A stretch of 64,000 bases of DNA from Crossaster papposus (Eukaryota; Echinodermata; Asteroidea; Velatida; Solasteridae). The translations under genes were made by a program, and so were the position numbers. The stretch's first letter is position 1; each line of letters starts with the position of its first letter. Below, one piece after another: positions 21,414 through 32,252 of the stretch. Below the pieces are notes generated by a model, which ran no database searches, had not been told where the DNA came from, and was given only the letters and a program-made list of their open reading frames with translations. The stretch is taken from NCBI GenBank assembly GCA_037893245.1, contig JBAIAA010000314.1, forward strand, positions 558,001 to 622,000, read 5' to 3'.

Positions 21414-22990
21414 TTAAAAGAATGTACAAAAAAGTAAAAAAATAAAGGCCTTCATAGGGGTGGACTGCCCTCCAGCCTTGGGGATTATTCTGCCCCGTAC
21501 CACAAAAATGCTGGAAAAACACTGCAAAACTGGACTGTAACAAAACTGATAGTCCATAACAAAGTCCTTGAGGTGTTTAGGTAGGCTGCGCTGTCGACTG
21601 GAGCGCCTAGAAGTTGGTATTGTGGGAGGCGGTTGGGCTGGTGCTAGGGGCCCGTTCTCATCAGAGTTCATGTCGGTGTGGGGGTTGCCAGGGAGGCACA
21701 GACCAGAGTGACTGTGTGACGTGTTGCTTGGCGTGGAAACTTCAATGGAAACATATGCAGGTGTTGAGAGCTCCGTGGGGATGTGAGGTGGGTGTGGGGG
21801 TTGTGGTTCAGCGGTGAGGGAGGCATCTTTGTCTACATTGTCCTCCGGTGGCATGTTGTGACTGTTGGTGTGTTCGTAGTGGGATAGTACCTTGTAGCAC
21901 TCTGATTTGCGTACTCGGTACGATGCAGATCGTAGCTGGGAGCCAATGAACTTGCGAATGTTACACCATGCCCCATCTTCGGATGATACGAGGTATCGGT
22001 CTCTTGCGCGGTTTTTATCACGGTCGGAGTACAGGTAGACTAGGTCACCAACTTCTATCTGTGGTGTCGGTGCAGTGGGCCTCAGGGGTGCCTTGCTATG
22101 GGGGTGGTTTGTCGTACGTAGCTGTTGTTGGGTTTGAATCATCTGCAGGTCGAAGAATGGGATTTGTTGATTAGTGAACTCGTCTCGTTGATGCCACATT
22201 TCCTGAACAAAGAGACCCTGTGTGCGGATGCGGGAATTGAGGTTTGCGGTTGCGAGAGAGAGGGCCAAGGGTGTAGCGGGTCCTCCCATGGGGTCAAGGC
22301 GTAGAAGTTCCTCCTCCAGTTCACAAACTGCCTTCTCTGCAACTGGATTCTTATTTGGGTTTTTGATGCGGCCAACCTCAACGTTCATGTGGTGTTGTTT
22401 GAAGAGGTCGTCGCGGACAAGACGTGCGAACCCTGAGCAGGGTCAGTACAGATTACCGCAGGGGGGCTGTCCAATGGCCAGAGCTCGATGCAAAGGCGAG
22501 TCAATGCCTCTCGGAGTGTGTCATGGCGTTTGTTGTCTACATGACACGATGCAGTAAACGACGTAGCGTTTTCTCGCACGACAAGGATAAGTTGGCGGTT
22601 GCATTTGATGACATCAGCAGAAAAGGAGATGCCGACTGTGTCTGGTGGGTCTCCAGATGACTGTTTGATCACGTTGTGCGGCGTGGTGCGAAGGGATGCA
22701 CAGTGATGACAACTGGTTGTCATCTGGTCAATAGCTTTGTCCATGTCAAGGGCATAACAGTACCGGTTGGTGACGGTGTGGAGTTGGTGATGAGTGGGAT
22801 GGTTTAGCTGAATGTGCAGTGCTGTGAGTAGACCGGTGAGTACTTGGCGAGGGACGATGATGCATTCGCGTGTCGGCGACAGAGGTTGGTAAAAACGGAC
22901 TATTAACATCCCGTCTTTGGCAACCGAGGCAACGTTGAGGTAGTGCTTGACGTCTTTGATGTTAGTAAGCTCCTTATATAGGCGAGTGCC
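21414..22990 (-). pseudogene. Ty3/gypsy integrase and C-terminal tail
   Basis: From about 22,990 the minus strand reads the end of the pre-integrase linker. It then gives the zinc-binding HHCC region (ALHIQLNHPTHHQ..., CHHCASL) and a core with DVIKCNRQLILVVREN and ICTDPA. After a frameshift near 22,387 it continues NPNKNPVAEKAVCELEEELL, then a GDLVYLYSDRDKNRARDRYL C-terminal domain and a Pro/Ser-rich tail ending at 21,414. PNKNPVAEKAV is the conserved Glu region. A catalytic Asp is not obvious at the usual place in DVIKCNR. Recognised as a metazoan gypsy integrase. Confidence 0.85.
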
Positions 22991-23057
22991 TTGGACGAGG
23001 TGGGCACAGGTGCATCTAAGGTCTTCTCTTCCCCAAATCTACATGTACCATAACATG

Positions 23058-23600
23058 TTAAAATATCAGGTTCTTATAATGGTGCTTAAAACTGGCTAGG
23101 GTTTTTGTTTCCATGAAGGGGGTCCCTGCGAGGATTTCAACTTCAAGGTTTTCGACTACCAAACCCTCAAAGTGAAATTCGGCTCCATCGCGTGTTAATG
23201 TGAAGGTGGTTTCTCCGACAACAACCAGGGGTGAGGACCCATCAGCCTGATGAGCAGACTGTGAGCTCTTTTGAATTCTGGATCCCAACCTCTTCGCTGT
23301 GGCTTCACGTATCATGTTACCTGTTGCTTCGCTGTCGATGGTAACACGAACGGTGTGGTGGTCATGGAACGTGTCGATGTACGGTGATTTTCGGACCTGG
23401 ACGCGTAGTGTCGTTGCTGACGCTGGGATGGGTGAGCCGTCGTCAGAATGCTCATCGATGTGCTCATCATCGGATTCGTCAAAGATATTTGCGACTTGAC
23501 GCGCCCGTGCTATGTATCTCCGATCTGGTTCCAGCAAGTGGGGGCATTCACTGAGGAAATGACGAATGTCCTTGTGCCCACTTGTTTGCAGAGGGGACAA
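23058..23600 (-). pseudogene. Gypsy gag end and protease with altered active site
   Basis: Begins in the gag zinc-finger tail ([16 protein letters not shown]) and continues VRVTIDSEATGNMI and EILAGTPFME. In retropepsins the active site is D-S/T-G-A; here it is D-S-E-A, so the essential Gly is replaced and the enzyme would be inactive. The rest of the fold, including the downstream hydrophobic I/L-A-G-T-P-F-M, matches gypsy proteases of this lineage. Confidence 0.82.
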
Positions 23601-24433
23601 GTTTTGGTGGCCCTTGTAGGCTTGGGGCGGAGTGAGGTTTGACTACGAGGTGTAGTCGATGGTGTCGTTTGACGAGGGTATTGTGGTCGTGATGACGTCA
23701 AGGTACGCATGGACTGTGTATTGTCGGAGGTGTGAAGCTCTTCCAACAGTGAATCAAGTGCTTGAGATATTTCTGGCTTGACTGACGCCAGGGTGCGGGA
23801 GCATAGCTCGGTACCATATCATTGCTTGACGAGGCGGGGGAGGCCGGTATGGATGAGACGGAGCCATGTGAGTACGATGTAGTTTTCGAGTGAAGGAGAC
23901 ATTTCTTCATCTTCACCGATAACTTGGCCGTGGTAGGATATGCCGCTGTCACGACGAGGGAGATTATCCTCAACAAAGGACATTATGCGCTGATAAAGGT
24001 CTTCGGGACGTCCATGAGCATAGTGTTGCAAAGTCGAGCATGTGCCCACCAGTGGACTGGAAGCCAAAATGTAGTCTGATCAACAGCCAAATTCTTGTAG
24101 AGTTCTTAACGATGGTATTTCTTGAGATGATTGGGAAATAGTTTGCAATGGCTTAACATGAGCTCGAGCATAGATGCCTTTTGTTGAGGAGTCTGGCGTT
24201 TGTCGGCGGGACCTAGTAATCATCATCGACGAATCCACGTAGGGGGGATGTCTTTGTCTTTTTGTCCCATGTAAAAATGTTGTGAGAAAGGTGGCAAAGT
24301 TTGGGTCAAGAGACAAAGTATACTGCAGATTGTGCTTCAAATTTTCGAAGGAAATCACGGTCTCATTCTTGCTTAGAGTCCACTGCTTTGGCGCACGATG
24401 TGTAGTGGCCATTCTGAGGGGGTTTGTAGTCAC
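23510..24433 (-). pseudogene. Gypsy gag, frameshifted
   Basis: Three overlapping minus-strand frames encode successive gag parts. MATTHRAPKQWTLSKNETVI starts near 24,412. [20 protein letters not shown] lies near 24,060 and [20 protein letters not shown] near 23,850. The segment [18 protein letters not shown] leads into the H-x5-C half of a zinc finger in another frame. Sequence order is collinear with a single gag of about 330 residues. At least two frameshifts. Confidence 0.75.
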
Positions 24434-24626
24434 TCTCGTTATTAAGGGAAAAGAAGTCAGTGTTCTTACACAGCGTAGGTTTAGCTGGTTGGTTCCTCAC
24501 TCGCTTGTGATAGACGCAAACGACCAGGAGTCCGGAGATGGCACTCAAAGTGGTTGTATTTTTGTCACCATTAGTCGTATTATGAGCTGACAATGCATGG
24601 AAACGTTTCCGATGCTGCCACCACGC

Positions 24627-24810
24627 CACTAAGGAAGTAATTGGGTACTCAAGATGAATGAATCACGGCCAAACATAAAACTTAAGAAATAAGAGGAACA
24701 ACTTTATTGTAGCGACTAACGCATGAGGTACAACAAGATGTCAGCGCCCATGGAATATTTGTATACCAGAAACAACACTATAATACATATAATACAACTA
24801 GCGGAGTCTA
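24627..24810 (-). repeat. 5' LTR of the gypsy element
   Basis: Starts CGCCACTAAGGAAGTAATTG on the plus strand and ends near CAACTAGCG. Shares both ends with 20,892-21,260. The adjoining TGGTGGCAGCA on the minus strand marks the internal side. Confidence 0.7.
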
Positions 24811-25021
24811 AGAGGAAATATGGGATGAGATAAACTGTTGAATATTCGATGTGAAAATACGATTGCCCATCGGATATAATTGGACGTCATAACTATACAA
24901 AGGAAATTAAGACCAATTAAATTGGGGGTGATGTAAACACAGCGCTCTCGGCAACTTTTTTGCACATTGCGGTCTTGCCCATCTAATCACGTTCTAATGC
25001 TGGGTGAAAGTAAGCTTCAAA

Positions 25022-25325
25022 GTAGTAAACTCGAGGAAGAATGTCCGACCATATAATTGTCGAAGTTGGGCACCATTCCAGACAATCGCGAAGCATGACT
25101 GCAACCATCTGACACAGAGCAAACTCTTGAACTTAACCAGGTCATTAGTACCTAAATGAACAATCAGAAAAACTGGAGGAGGAGAAATTTTACTCAACTC
25201 ATTCTTGAGGTTATAAAGATCATCTACACCTGCCCCACCTTTACCCTTCCAGTGAAGTTGAACTGGGAGGGAAAACCCACACTCAGCATGGCAGATGATT
25301 GAGTCACCGACTATCCAATTGGTAT
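25022..25325 (-). pseudogene. SGNH/GDSL hydrolase-like exon
   Basis: The minus-strand frame, entered at a plausible 3' splice site (TTGTATTCAG|ATACC), reads NWIVGDSIICHAE, then LHWKGKGGAGVDDL and FLIVHLGTNDLVKF. GDS (block I) and GTND (block III, GxND) are the hallmarks of SGNH hydrolases. In animals, stand-alone domains of this kind often come from tyrosine-recombinase retroelements (Ngaro/DIRS-like). The C-terminal DxxH block was not found, so it is partial. The source element is an inference. Confidence 0.7.
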
Positions 25326-25409
25326 CTGAATACAATTGTATGCAAAATAAAACTAATCCTAAACCGACCTGACCATGGTGTATGGACTCTCGTAAGACCA
25401 GCACGCGTG

Positions 25410-27060
25410 ATTCAAGTTAGTATGATCTTCAGTGTTCAATGACGGCGCAGCGTTAGCGGACAACACGCATGGCTGTGCGTGCATGACTCCAGCTGTAGCC
25501 GGGGATAACCCCAAAGTTTGAACGCAAGATTTAGAGGGCGGTAGCTAGTGACGCAATTGTGTCTGTGTACAAAGAATGGCTGCGAGTGACTGTATATTTA
25601 CAGCCAGCCGCACGCCCAGAGACCTGACGCGCGCCCGGAGAATCTCATTGGTTAAAAGTTTAACCAGCAAAATTAGCATATCAGTGACCTTTCACACTTT
25701 GCGTAATTATCCCTTATAAGACAACAACCTTGCCGTGCCTGTAATCATTTACGCCCACAACACCAGAGATTTTTAGTTTTGTTAACAAACTCTGTGCAAG
25801 ATTGATTTATACAGATGGCATGGGATAAAGGGCGGTCGCTGAGTATAAGGCCAATGGTAAAAGGAATTATTCATACGCCTTATTATAATTAGGTGAGGTC
25901 CATAACAGTGGTCGTCCCCCAACCCTGCTTTTTCACGTACAAGTACTGCTGTATTGTTAAAGGTTGTAATATTGGCCAATCATTGGCTTACACTGATGCT
26001 TGATCAATTCTGGTTCAGGGGCATTTATTCGCTTGTTCTTAGTAACGCCTTTCACGTGATTGAGTCTCAACGAATCAGAGGCTATCAATTCCCCAAGGTA
26101 CATGTATTTGTTATAGGATATTCATTTGCACGGTTTAAACCCTAAATAGGATGGAAAACTTAAATTACATTGTCTGATTTGCATTTAGGGAAAATTCTCC
26201 AGAGAGTCCATCTATTACTTGCAGTGAGAGTGATAGTGATGAGGATCTTGTCCTAAGACCACCCAGATTGCGCAGGGGACATCGACGTAACCAAAGGTAT
26301 TACTACCATGGGCCAATTTTAAAGCGCTGCTTAACCGTTAGTGTAAAATTGTGCTAACTACATGTACATGTAAATAGCAAAGAAATGTGGTTACCTTTAG
26401 CGCTATTTTACGACGTTTTGGTGCTAACGTTTGCGCGCATGAAGACTTCTTTGTTACGTCACTGATTTAAGCAAATTTTCCTGCAATGTTAAAAGTGCCA
26501 TTTGCCGTGTGTACTGCTTATGGCCTCCGTTAAATAGACGGAGGCTCTGTTAGCAGAAAATGGTGTGCTTAGCAGCGCCGTGAAATTGGCATCAGGTGTC
26601 ATACATGTACATGAACATGGTGCAAAAAAAAGTGGTGCATTACTTGATTAGCATTATGTAGTTAATGAAATGTTTCAATTGGAGGATATGAGGGGAAAAA
26701 AGCAGTAGAAATTTGTAATGTGACCCAACCCGATATATATCAGTCACCAGAGCTACGGTACGTTTGAGTAATATACCTTTTAACAGTGCCCTACACAATA
26801 TAAATCAATGGAAACAGTCGAGGATAATCAAAAAATGAAGTTTAAATAATGCTTTTTACTTCATGTGAACAACTAATAACTTGAAATTTGTCATTAAGAC
26901 TTATTTTGTGGTGGATTGGTTGGATTAGCCAATCAGTGTCTATATTTGTTTACCTTTTAGCTCCGTGAAATTGGTTTGTTCTCATAATGAGATAATTATC
27001 AAGTAAAATACTGTATCCAAATAATTTGTGTATGGAATTTTATTTTGAAATCTCGCGAGA
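25410..27060. other. Mostly non-coding; one exon-like segment
   Basis: No recognised gene except the small exon candidate at 26,187-26,297. Contains TACATGTACATGTA-type words at about 26,358-26,372 and short inverted words around 26,500-26,560. Confidence 0.45.
26187..26297 (+). CDS. Candidate internal exon, acidic-then-basic peptide
   Basis: Preceded by TTTGCATTTAG (acceptor) and followed by CAAAG|GTATTA (donor). The open frame reads ENSPESPSITCSESDSDEDL and then VLRPPRLRRGHRRNQR: a Ser/Asp/Glu patch followed by a basic patch. No family is recognised. The two splice-like edges around a biased but sensible peptide make an exon possible; chance cannot be excluded. Confidence 0.22.
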
Positions 27061-27066
27061 TATTCC

Positions 27067-27828
27067 GTGCGATTCTGCCACGCGCATGCGCAATCACTAG
27101 CGCATCATATAATAGCGGTAACCGCTGGTTTTTTTCACGGAGTGACAATTATTAATTTATATCAAAGATATCACTTTGATTTTGACTGTTTATTAGTTTT
27201 CCTAAATAAAATTACGAAAAAACGGTCAACAAAAAGACGCCGAATAAGGCAGCGAGCGGTGTGCTCACCTACTGCTGCTAATATTAGCACCACGACAATT
27301 CTGTGCAGTACTGCTAGTACATCCTCTAACGGTAACGTTACAAGCAAGTCTGCGTGTATGACTGCACTGAACGTGACAAAGTCGCGCTCGAAGCCAAAGC
27401 AGGAAAGTACGAGTAACTCTGACTCTTCCAAGCCTAAAAAGGCCCCACAACATCCTCGGCAGAAGGAGGATACTGTTATGTCTACCAGACTCACACGCCT
27501 CGAGGAAATAATGGCGAAACAAGCAACTGAAAGTCACAATTTCCAGGCAATGAACATTTTGTCAATGTTATTCACTATCATTTAATCACCCTTTTCTTGT
27601 TTTAATTTAAAGTTGTAATTCCTGTAAAGTTGTAATATTTATCGAGATTTTATTTGTTTGTATGTTACCATTCGAGTAAGGATTTTGAGTCAGAGTGTTT
27701 AATTATACTTTTGTCAATCCTGGCCAGCTGGAATTGGATTGTTTTTGTTTAGTTAAATCTGTTTATTTTGTGAATTGTTTGTGGTATGTTGCTATTGGCC
27801 GAATAAATAATAATAATAATAATAATAA
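27067..27828 (+). mobile_element. LINE 3' portion with ORF and AAT tail
   Basis: A frame at 27,067-27,585 encodes a Ser/Lys-rich protein (KSRSKPKQESTSNSDSSKPK) ending in a short helix (RLTRLEEIMAKQATESHNF). About 210 bp of T-rich sequence follow, and then GGCCGAATAAATAATAATAA with at least seven AAT repeats (27,798-27,828). The tail equals that at 5,520-5,545 on the minus strand, defining the 3' end of one LINE family. Whether the ORF belongs to it or to a flanking gene is uncertain. Confidence 0.5.
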
Positions 27829-28129
27829 TGAGTTTCATGGCGACATCAAACATGGCGGCAAACGCGTACCGTGTAGACTGTGGTGAGGAGGACATGATCG
27901 ATCATGCAAGTACTTACTCGGCCTTTGAGGCTGTGAATACCGACTGGTTGACGTCAGGAAAGGCATCCGGTCATAAACGTTTTGCTCCAAACAAACTCAA
28001 TATGGCAAGTTTACAGCATGGGCAGAGTATAGCCTCAAGTACATCGTGGGCACCTGCAGCGGTCACAGGCGTGACACACTGCGGGGAAGTCGGTCGAATG
28101 GGACGGAGAGAAGAAGAAAGATAGCCGAA

Positions 28130-29185
28130 GAATGCGTGCGAGTTGCCACGTGGGACATCGGAAGCATGTCACGTGGGTCTGGCGAGGTGGCCGACGCACT
28201 ATACAGAAGAAAGATTGACATGTGTTGCGTGCAGGAGTCACTGTGGAAGAGGGGAAGTGCCAGGATGTTGGGGGGAAAAGACAAGCGCTTCAAGTTCTTC
28301 TGGCACGGCAGGGAAGATGGAACAGGTGGTGTTGGTGTGCTGGTGGCAGAGAGTTGGACTGAGCAGGTGATGAGTGTCAGCAGGGTGAGCGAACGGATCC
28401 TGGTTGTCAAGTTGGTTGTGGAAAAGCGTATGGTGAACATCATCTCAGCGTATGCCCCACAATCCGGTAGACCACAGGAGGAGAAGGACGAGTTCTGGGA
28501 TGAAGCTATTGCCACGATGTCCGGATTCCCTGCAGGTGATGTAGTAATCTTTGGAGGCGACCTGAATGGGCATGTGGGAATGGAAGCTAATAGTTATGAA
28601 GGCGTGCATGGTGGCATGGGTTATGGAGACAGGAATTCTGAAGGAGAGAGGATTTTGGAGTTTGGAGACGCAACAGGAATGGTGATCTGCAACACTTTTT
28701 TCAAGAAGGATGTATCCAAACTGGTGACGTACAGTTTGGGTGGCTGTAAGAGTGCAATCGACTTCCTGATGGTAAGGAAAGAAGACCGCTGTAAAGTTAC
28801 AGATGTGAAGGGTATTCTGAGTGAGGAGTGTGTTTCGCAGCATCGTCTGGTTGTTGGAGATGTGAGAATGGGCAGTGTTAAGCAGCAGAAACAAAAGTAC
28901 GCTCCAAGGCTAAAGGTGTGGAAACTGAAAAATGATGACATCAAGAAGAAGTTTTATAATAGAGTTGCTGACGGTGCGGAGGCTGTGAAGAAGGCAGTTG
29001 GAATGGATGATAAGTGGGAAGCAATGAAAAAGACCTGGTTACAAGCAACAGACAATGTGTGTGGGTGGACAAAGGGCCCAGCAAGACACATGGAGACCTG
29101 GTGGTGGAATGAGGAGGTGGAAAAGGCAGTGGCGGAGAAAAGGAAATGCTTTAGAGACTGTAAGAGGTGCAGGGGTGAAGTGGCA
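28130..29185 (+). pseudogene. APE-type LINE endonuclease and linker
   Basis: Reads VRVATWDIGSMSRGSGEVAD, MCCVQESLWKRG, IISAYAPQSGRP, VIFGGDLNGHVG and SQHRLVVGDVRMG: the ordered AP-endonuclease motifs (N, E, YAP, GDxN, SxHRLVV). The first catalytic Asn of TWN is Asp here. The pre-RT linker follows (KKTWLQATDNVCGWTKGPAR). The frame starts earlier at 28,046, but the motif-bearing part begins near 28,130. RT is absent: after CKRCRGE (about 29,185) the sequence jumps to the C-terminal region. Confidence 0.9.
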
Positions 29186-29209
29186 CAGCCATCCGCAGCT
29201 GATCTGAAA

Positions 29210-29690
29210 GGCCTAGCAATGGATGGGGAGTCGTACGAGAGGGTGAAAAGCTTCTGCTACCTTAGAGACATGCATAGATGCAGATGGTGGTGTGGAGTCG
29301 GCGGTGACTGCCAGGATTAGAAGTGGTTGGATCAGAGTTCAGGGAGTTGGCCTCGTTTCTAAGGGGCCACCCCTAAAAATGAAAGGGCAGGTGTACGCAG
29401 CATGTGTTAGAAGCAGGATGGTGTACGGAAGCGAGACGTGAGCGATGAGAGTGGACCAGGAGGAGAAGTTAGAAAGAACAGAGATGAGGATGGTGATGTG
29501 GATGTGTGGCGTGACACTGAGGGAGAGGAAGTCCAGTGAGGAGCTGAGGAGAAGGCTGGAGGTGGAATCGATCAAGGTGGTAATGAGGAGGAACAGGCTG
29601 AGGTGGTATGGACACGTGGAGAGGAAGGACGAAGGTGACTGGGTGAAAAGATCAGCATCAAAGAAGACCTGGCATGATGACCAATATCAT
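29210..29690 (+). pseudogene. LINE C-terminal region after RT deletion
   Basis: Encodes MDGESYERVKSFCYL and, after a frameshift at about 29,265, ARIRSGW, QVYAACVRSRMVYGSETWAM, MVMWMCGVTLRERKS and RNRLRWYGHVERKDEGDWV. This is the conserved C-terminal tail that follows RT in this LINE group. It is joined directly to the pre-RT linker, so some 400 codons of RT are missing. One stop (tga at about 29,440) interrupts it. Confidence 0.85.
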
Positions 29691-29773
29691 CATGTCATCC
29701 TGGCGACAATCCACCCTTACAGTACAGTGGGTACATCGAATGCTGGATTGAATTAAGAGGGCGACAAATCTAT

Positions 29774-30312
29774 ATGCAAACAAATGCTGTCCAGATTGTT
29801 ACATTTTTAACAGAACTCTTTGAGGTTGGACTTGGTTACAACTCGTTGAATGTGGCACGGAGTGCTCTCTCATTGTTTGTTGTTTTGGTGGGCCATTCTA
29901 CTGTTGGGAATCATCCATTGATTAGCCGTATTAGCCGTATCAAGTTGTATTTGACTACTTACGCCGACTGTCTCCAGCCAGCACACTGTCTATGAAAGAC
30001 CTGACCCTCAAGTTGGCAATGCTGATTGCATTGACTACAGCACAGAGAACACAGACTCTACACAAACTGCGTCTGGACACTATGCAACTTCATCAGGACA
30101 TTGCTATTTTCACCATTGCAGACCTGTTAAAGCAGAGCCGTCCTGGCAACACAGGACTGGTGGTCAAATTGAAAGCATATTTACCGGACCGGCGTTTGTG
30201 TGTTCACACCTACATGTACCTAAAACTGTATCTTGCCCAGACCGAACACCTAAGATGCCAAGAATTTACAATAGAGCAACAGCTTTTCTTCAGCTTCTCC
30301 CCCATGCCGCAG
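29774..30312 (+). pseudogene. Tyrosine recombinase, N-terminal and first catalytic half
   Basis: VQIVTFLTELFEVGLGYNSL, SALSLFVVLVGHSTVGNHPL and, after a frameshift near 29,990, MKDLTLKLAMLIALTTAQRT followed by QTLHKLRLD form the SAM-like DNA-binding and first catalytic parts of a tyrosine recombinase (Arg in TTAQRTQ). The middle of the N-terminal domain is shortened. The gene is interrupted at 30,313 by foldback DNA and resumes at 31,474. The family is Crypton- or Ngaro-type; I cannot choose between them. Confidence 0.82.
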
Positions 30313-30314
30313 TA

Positions 30315-31471
30315 ATGGCCCTGTCACACTAGAACGTTTTAGGCCAACGCGGGAGTAGCGCGTTAAAAATAGTTGATACGCTGGCAAACGCTGAACTTCC
30401 ACAGAAAAAGTCAAGTTGAACCGTGATTTCAGCGTGTCCATAACGCGTTAATAACTGGTTCATAGCGTTCGCCAGCGCGTAAATAACGCGTTAGTAACGC
30501 GCTCGACGACTGATGAACGACTGCCCAGCGCGTGAGTAGCGCGGTCCAACGCGCGCTAGCGTACGGCAACGACCACATGATTAGTTGTACAAAAAGATGA
30601 TGCGCTACTACAGTAATGGCCCTGTCACACCAGAACGTTTTAGGCCAACGTGTTGAAATTTCGGCAACACGCGGGTAAACGCTGACCAACGCTAGGCCAG
30701 CGTTCGCAACGCGCTGAGCGCGTTACCCACACGCTGGAACACGCTGTCACACGCTGAGACAAAAATACGTTTTTCAACATACCTAAAAAAATTCAGCGTT
30801 TGCCAGCGTGTGACTGCACACGCTAGCGGCGCGCAAGAAGGCCGTTACTCACGCGTCGAACGCGCTAGACGATCGTTACCAACCCACTACTCTCACGCTG
30901 GCGACCCGCTGTCGTATTTTTACTATAAATCAGTGATGCGTTCCTTACACGCTGAGCGCGTTCCTCACACGCTACTTACGCACTGGCATACGCTATGAAC
31001 CCGTTATCAACCTGTATGAACACGCTGAAATCACGGTTCCACTTGACTTTTTCTGTGAAAGTTCAGCAATTGCCAGCGTATCAACTATTTTTAACGCGCT
31101 ACTCATGCATTGGCCTAAAACGTCCTGGTGTGGCAGGGCCATAACCATCGTGTCGCAAGCGTACGCCGGCGTACGCCAGCGTGTGATTAGCGGGTTGATA
31201 ACGATCGCCTAGCGTGTTCGACGCGTGAGTAACGAATCTAAAACGCGCCGCCAGCGTGTGCAGTCACACGCTGGCAAACGCTGGAAATTGTAGCTATTTT
31301 GAAAAAAATCTTTTTTCCTCAGCGTATGACAGCGTGTCCCAGCGTGTGAGTAACGCGCTCATCGTGTTGCTAACGCTGGCCTAGCATTGGTTAGCGTTTG
31401 CCAGCGTGTTGCCAAAATTACAACACGCTACTTACGCGTTGGCCTAAAATGTTCTGGTGTGACAGGGCCAT
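30315..31471. mobile_element. Two interlocked foldback elements inside a recombinase gene
   Basis: Both outer ends read AATGGCCCTGTCACAC...GTGACAGGGCCAT and are flanked by TA. Four end-type arms are present. Arm A-left (30,315-30,575) pairs with A-right (30,900-31,141), and B-left (30,616-30,915) pairs with B-right (31,142-31,471). The order is A, B, A', B', that is interlocked rather than nested. Interior sequence is dominated by ACGCTG/CAGCGT and AACGCG words. No coding region. Confidence 0.85.
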
Positions 31472-31473
31472 TA

Positions 31474-31720
31474 GCAAGGACACCATTGCTCGATGGCTGA
31501 ACACAGTGCTGCTCCAAGCAGGAGTAGATACATCGCACTTCAAGGCACATTCGACACGAGCAGCGGCAACGTCGGCTGCATATAATTTGGGAGTGCCAAT
31601 TTCAAACATTTTGATGAATGCAGGGTGGGCTACAGAAAAAACTTTCCAAAAGTACTATAACAAACTGTACAGACCACTCAAGATAAGGCACACAGCCTGC
31701 TTTCCAGTTGCAAGTCAACT
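31474..31720 (+). pseudogene. Tyrosine recombinase, C-terminal catalytic half
   Basis: Reads SKDTIARWLNTVLLQAGV, FKAHSTRAAATSAAYNLGVP and ILMNAGWATEKTFQKYYNKL: HSTR (HxxR), GW and the YY of F-x-K-Y-Y carry the second catalytic block and the Tyr nucleophile. It is the continuation of 29,774-30,312, separated by the foldback insertion and a one-base frame change. With the insertion removed the two halves give all four catalytic positions. Confidence 0.85.
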
Positions 31721-32252
31721 ATTAAGAGGAAAGTTTTGTATTATTTGCTACAATCATGTGTTTACTTGTACATGTATGTAGAGTCTATGACAGGCTACTG
31801 ATATGACATGTACTAGTTTATTGACCAAGTTGGTTGTTTTCCCTACTGTAGCCACAAGCGAGCACCCACTGATGGGATGATGTGCTCTTATTTCAGATCT
31901 AACTGTGATGGCTGCTCCAGAAAGGAAAATTAAGTTTAAACAAAATACATAAATAGTTGAAGACACATGTGTTTTTTCTGGTCTCATATCCTGCTGCTTT
32001 TAATAATGATTGCGCAGGCGCGTGGCTGGATCTCACGGAATCTCATGTAATCTCTCACTTGTCTTTTCTCTTTTCTTTTTTAAAATCAGGATTAAATTTC
32101 AAACAAATCAGTTCTCATTTATTCCCTTCATAAATTTTGTATACCTACGTTAAACACATTCAATTGTTATGCAGAACTTAAGCGGGTTATCTCTTTGATT
32201 ACAGAATAATATGTTGTGCAATGAAATTGAGAACAATTGAGTAAGGTAAACG

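Larger units (their letters stand above)
20892..24810 (-). mobile_element. Ty3/gypsy LTR retrotransposon, RT-deleted
   Basis: LTR-like sequences sharing CGCCACTAAGGAAGTAAT, TACTCAAGATGAATGAATCA and TATACCAGAAACA-CACT bound gag, protease and integrase on the minus strand. The 5' LTR is at 24,627-24,810 and the 3' LTR at 20,892-21,260. Directly inside the 5' LTR the minus strand reads TGGTGGCAGCATCGG, a plausible primer-binding site. Order is gag (24.4-23.5 kb), protease (23.6-23.1 kb), integrase (22.9-21.4 kb). RT and RNase H, expected between protease and integrase, are missing. Frameshifts throughout. Confidence 0.85.
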
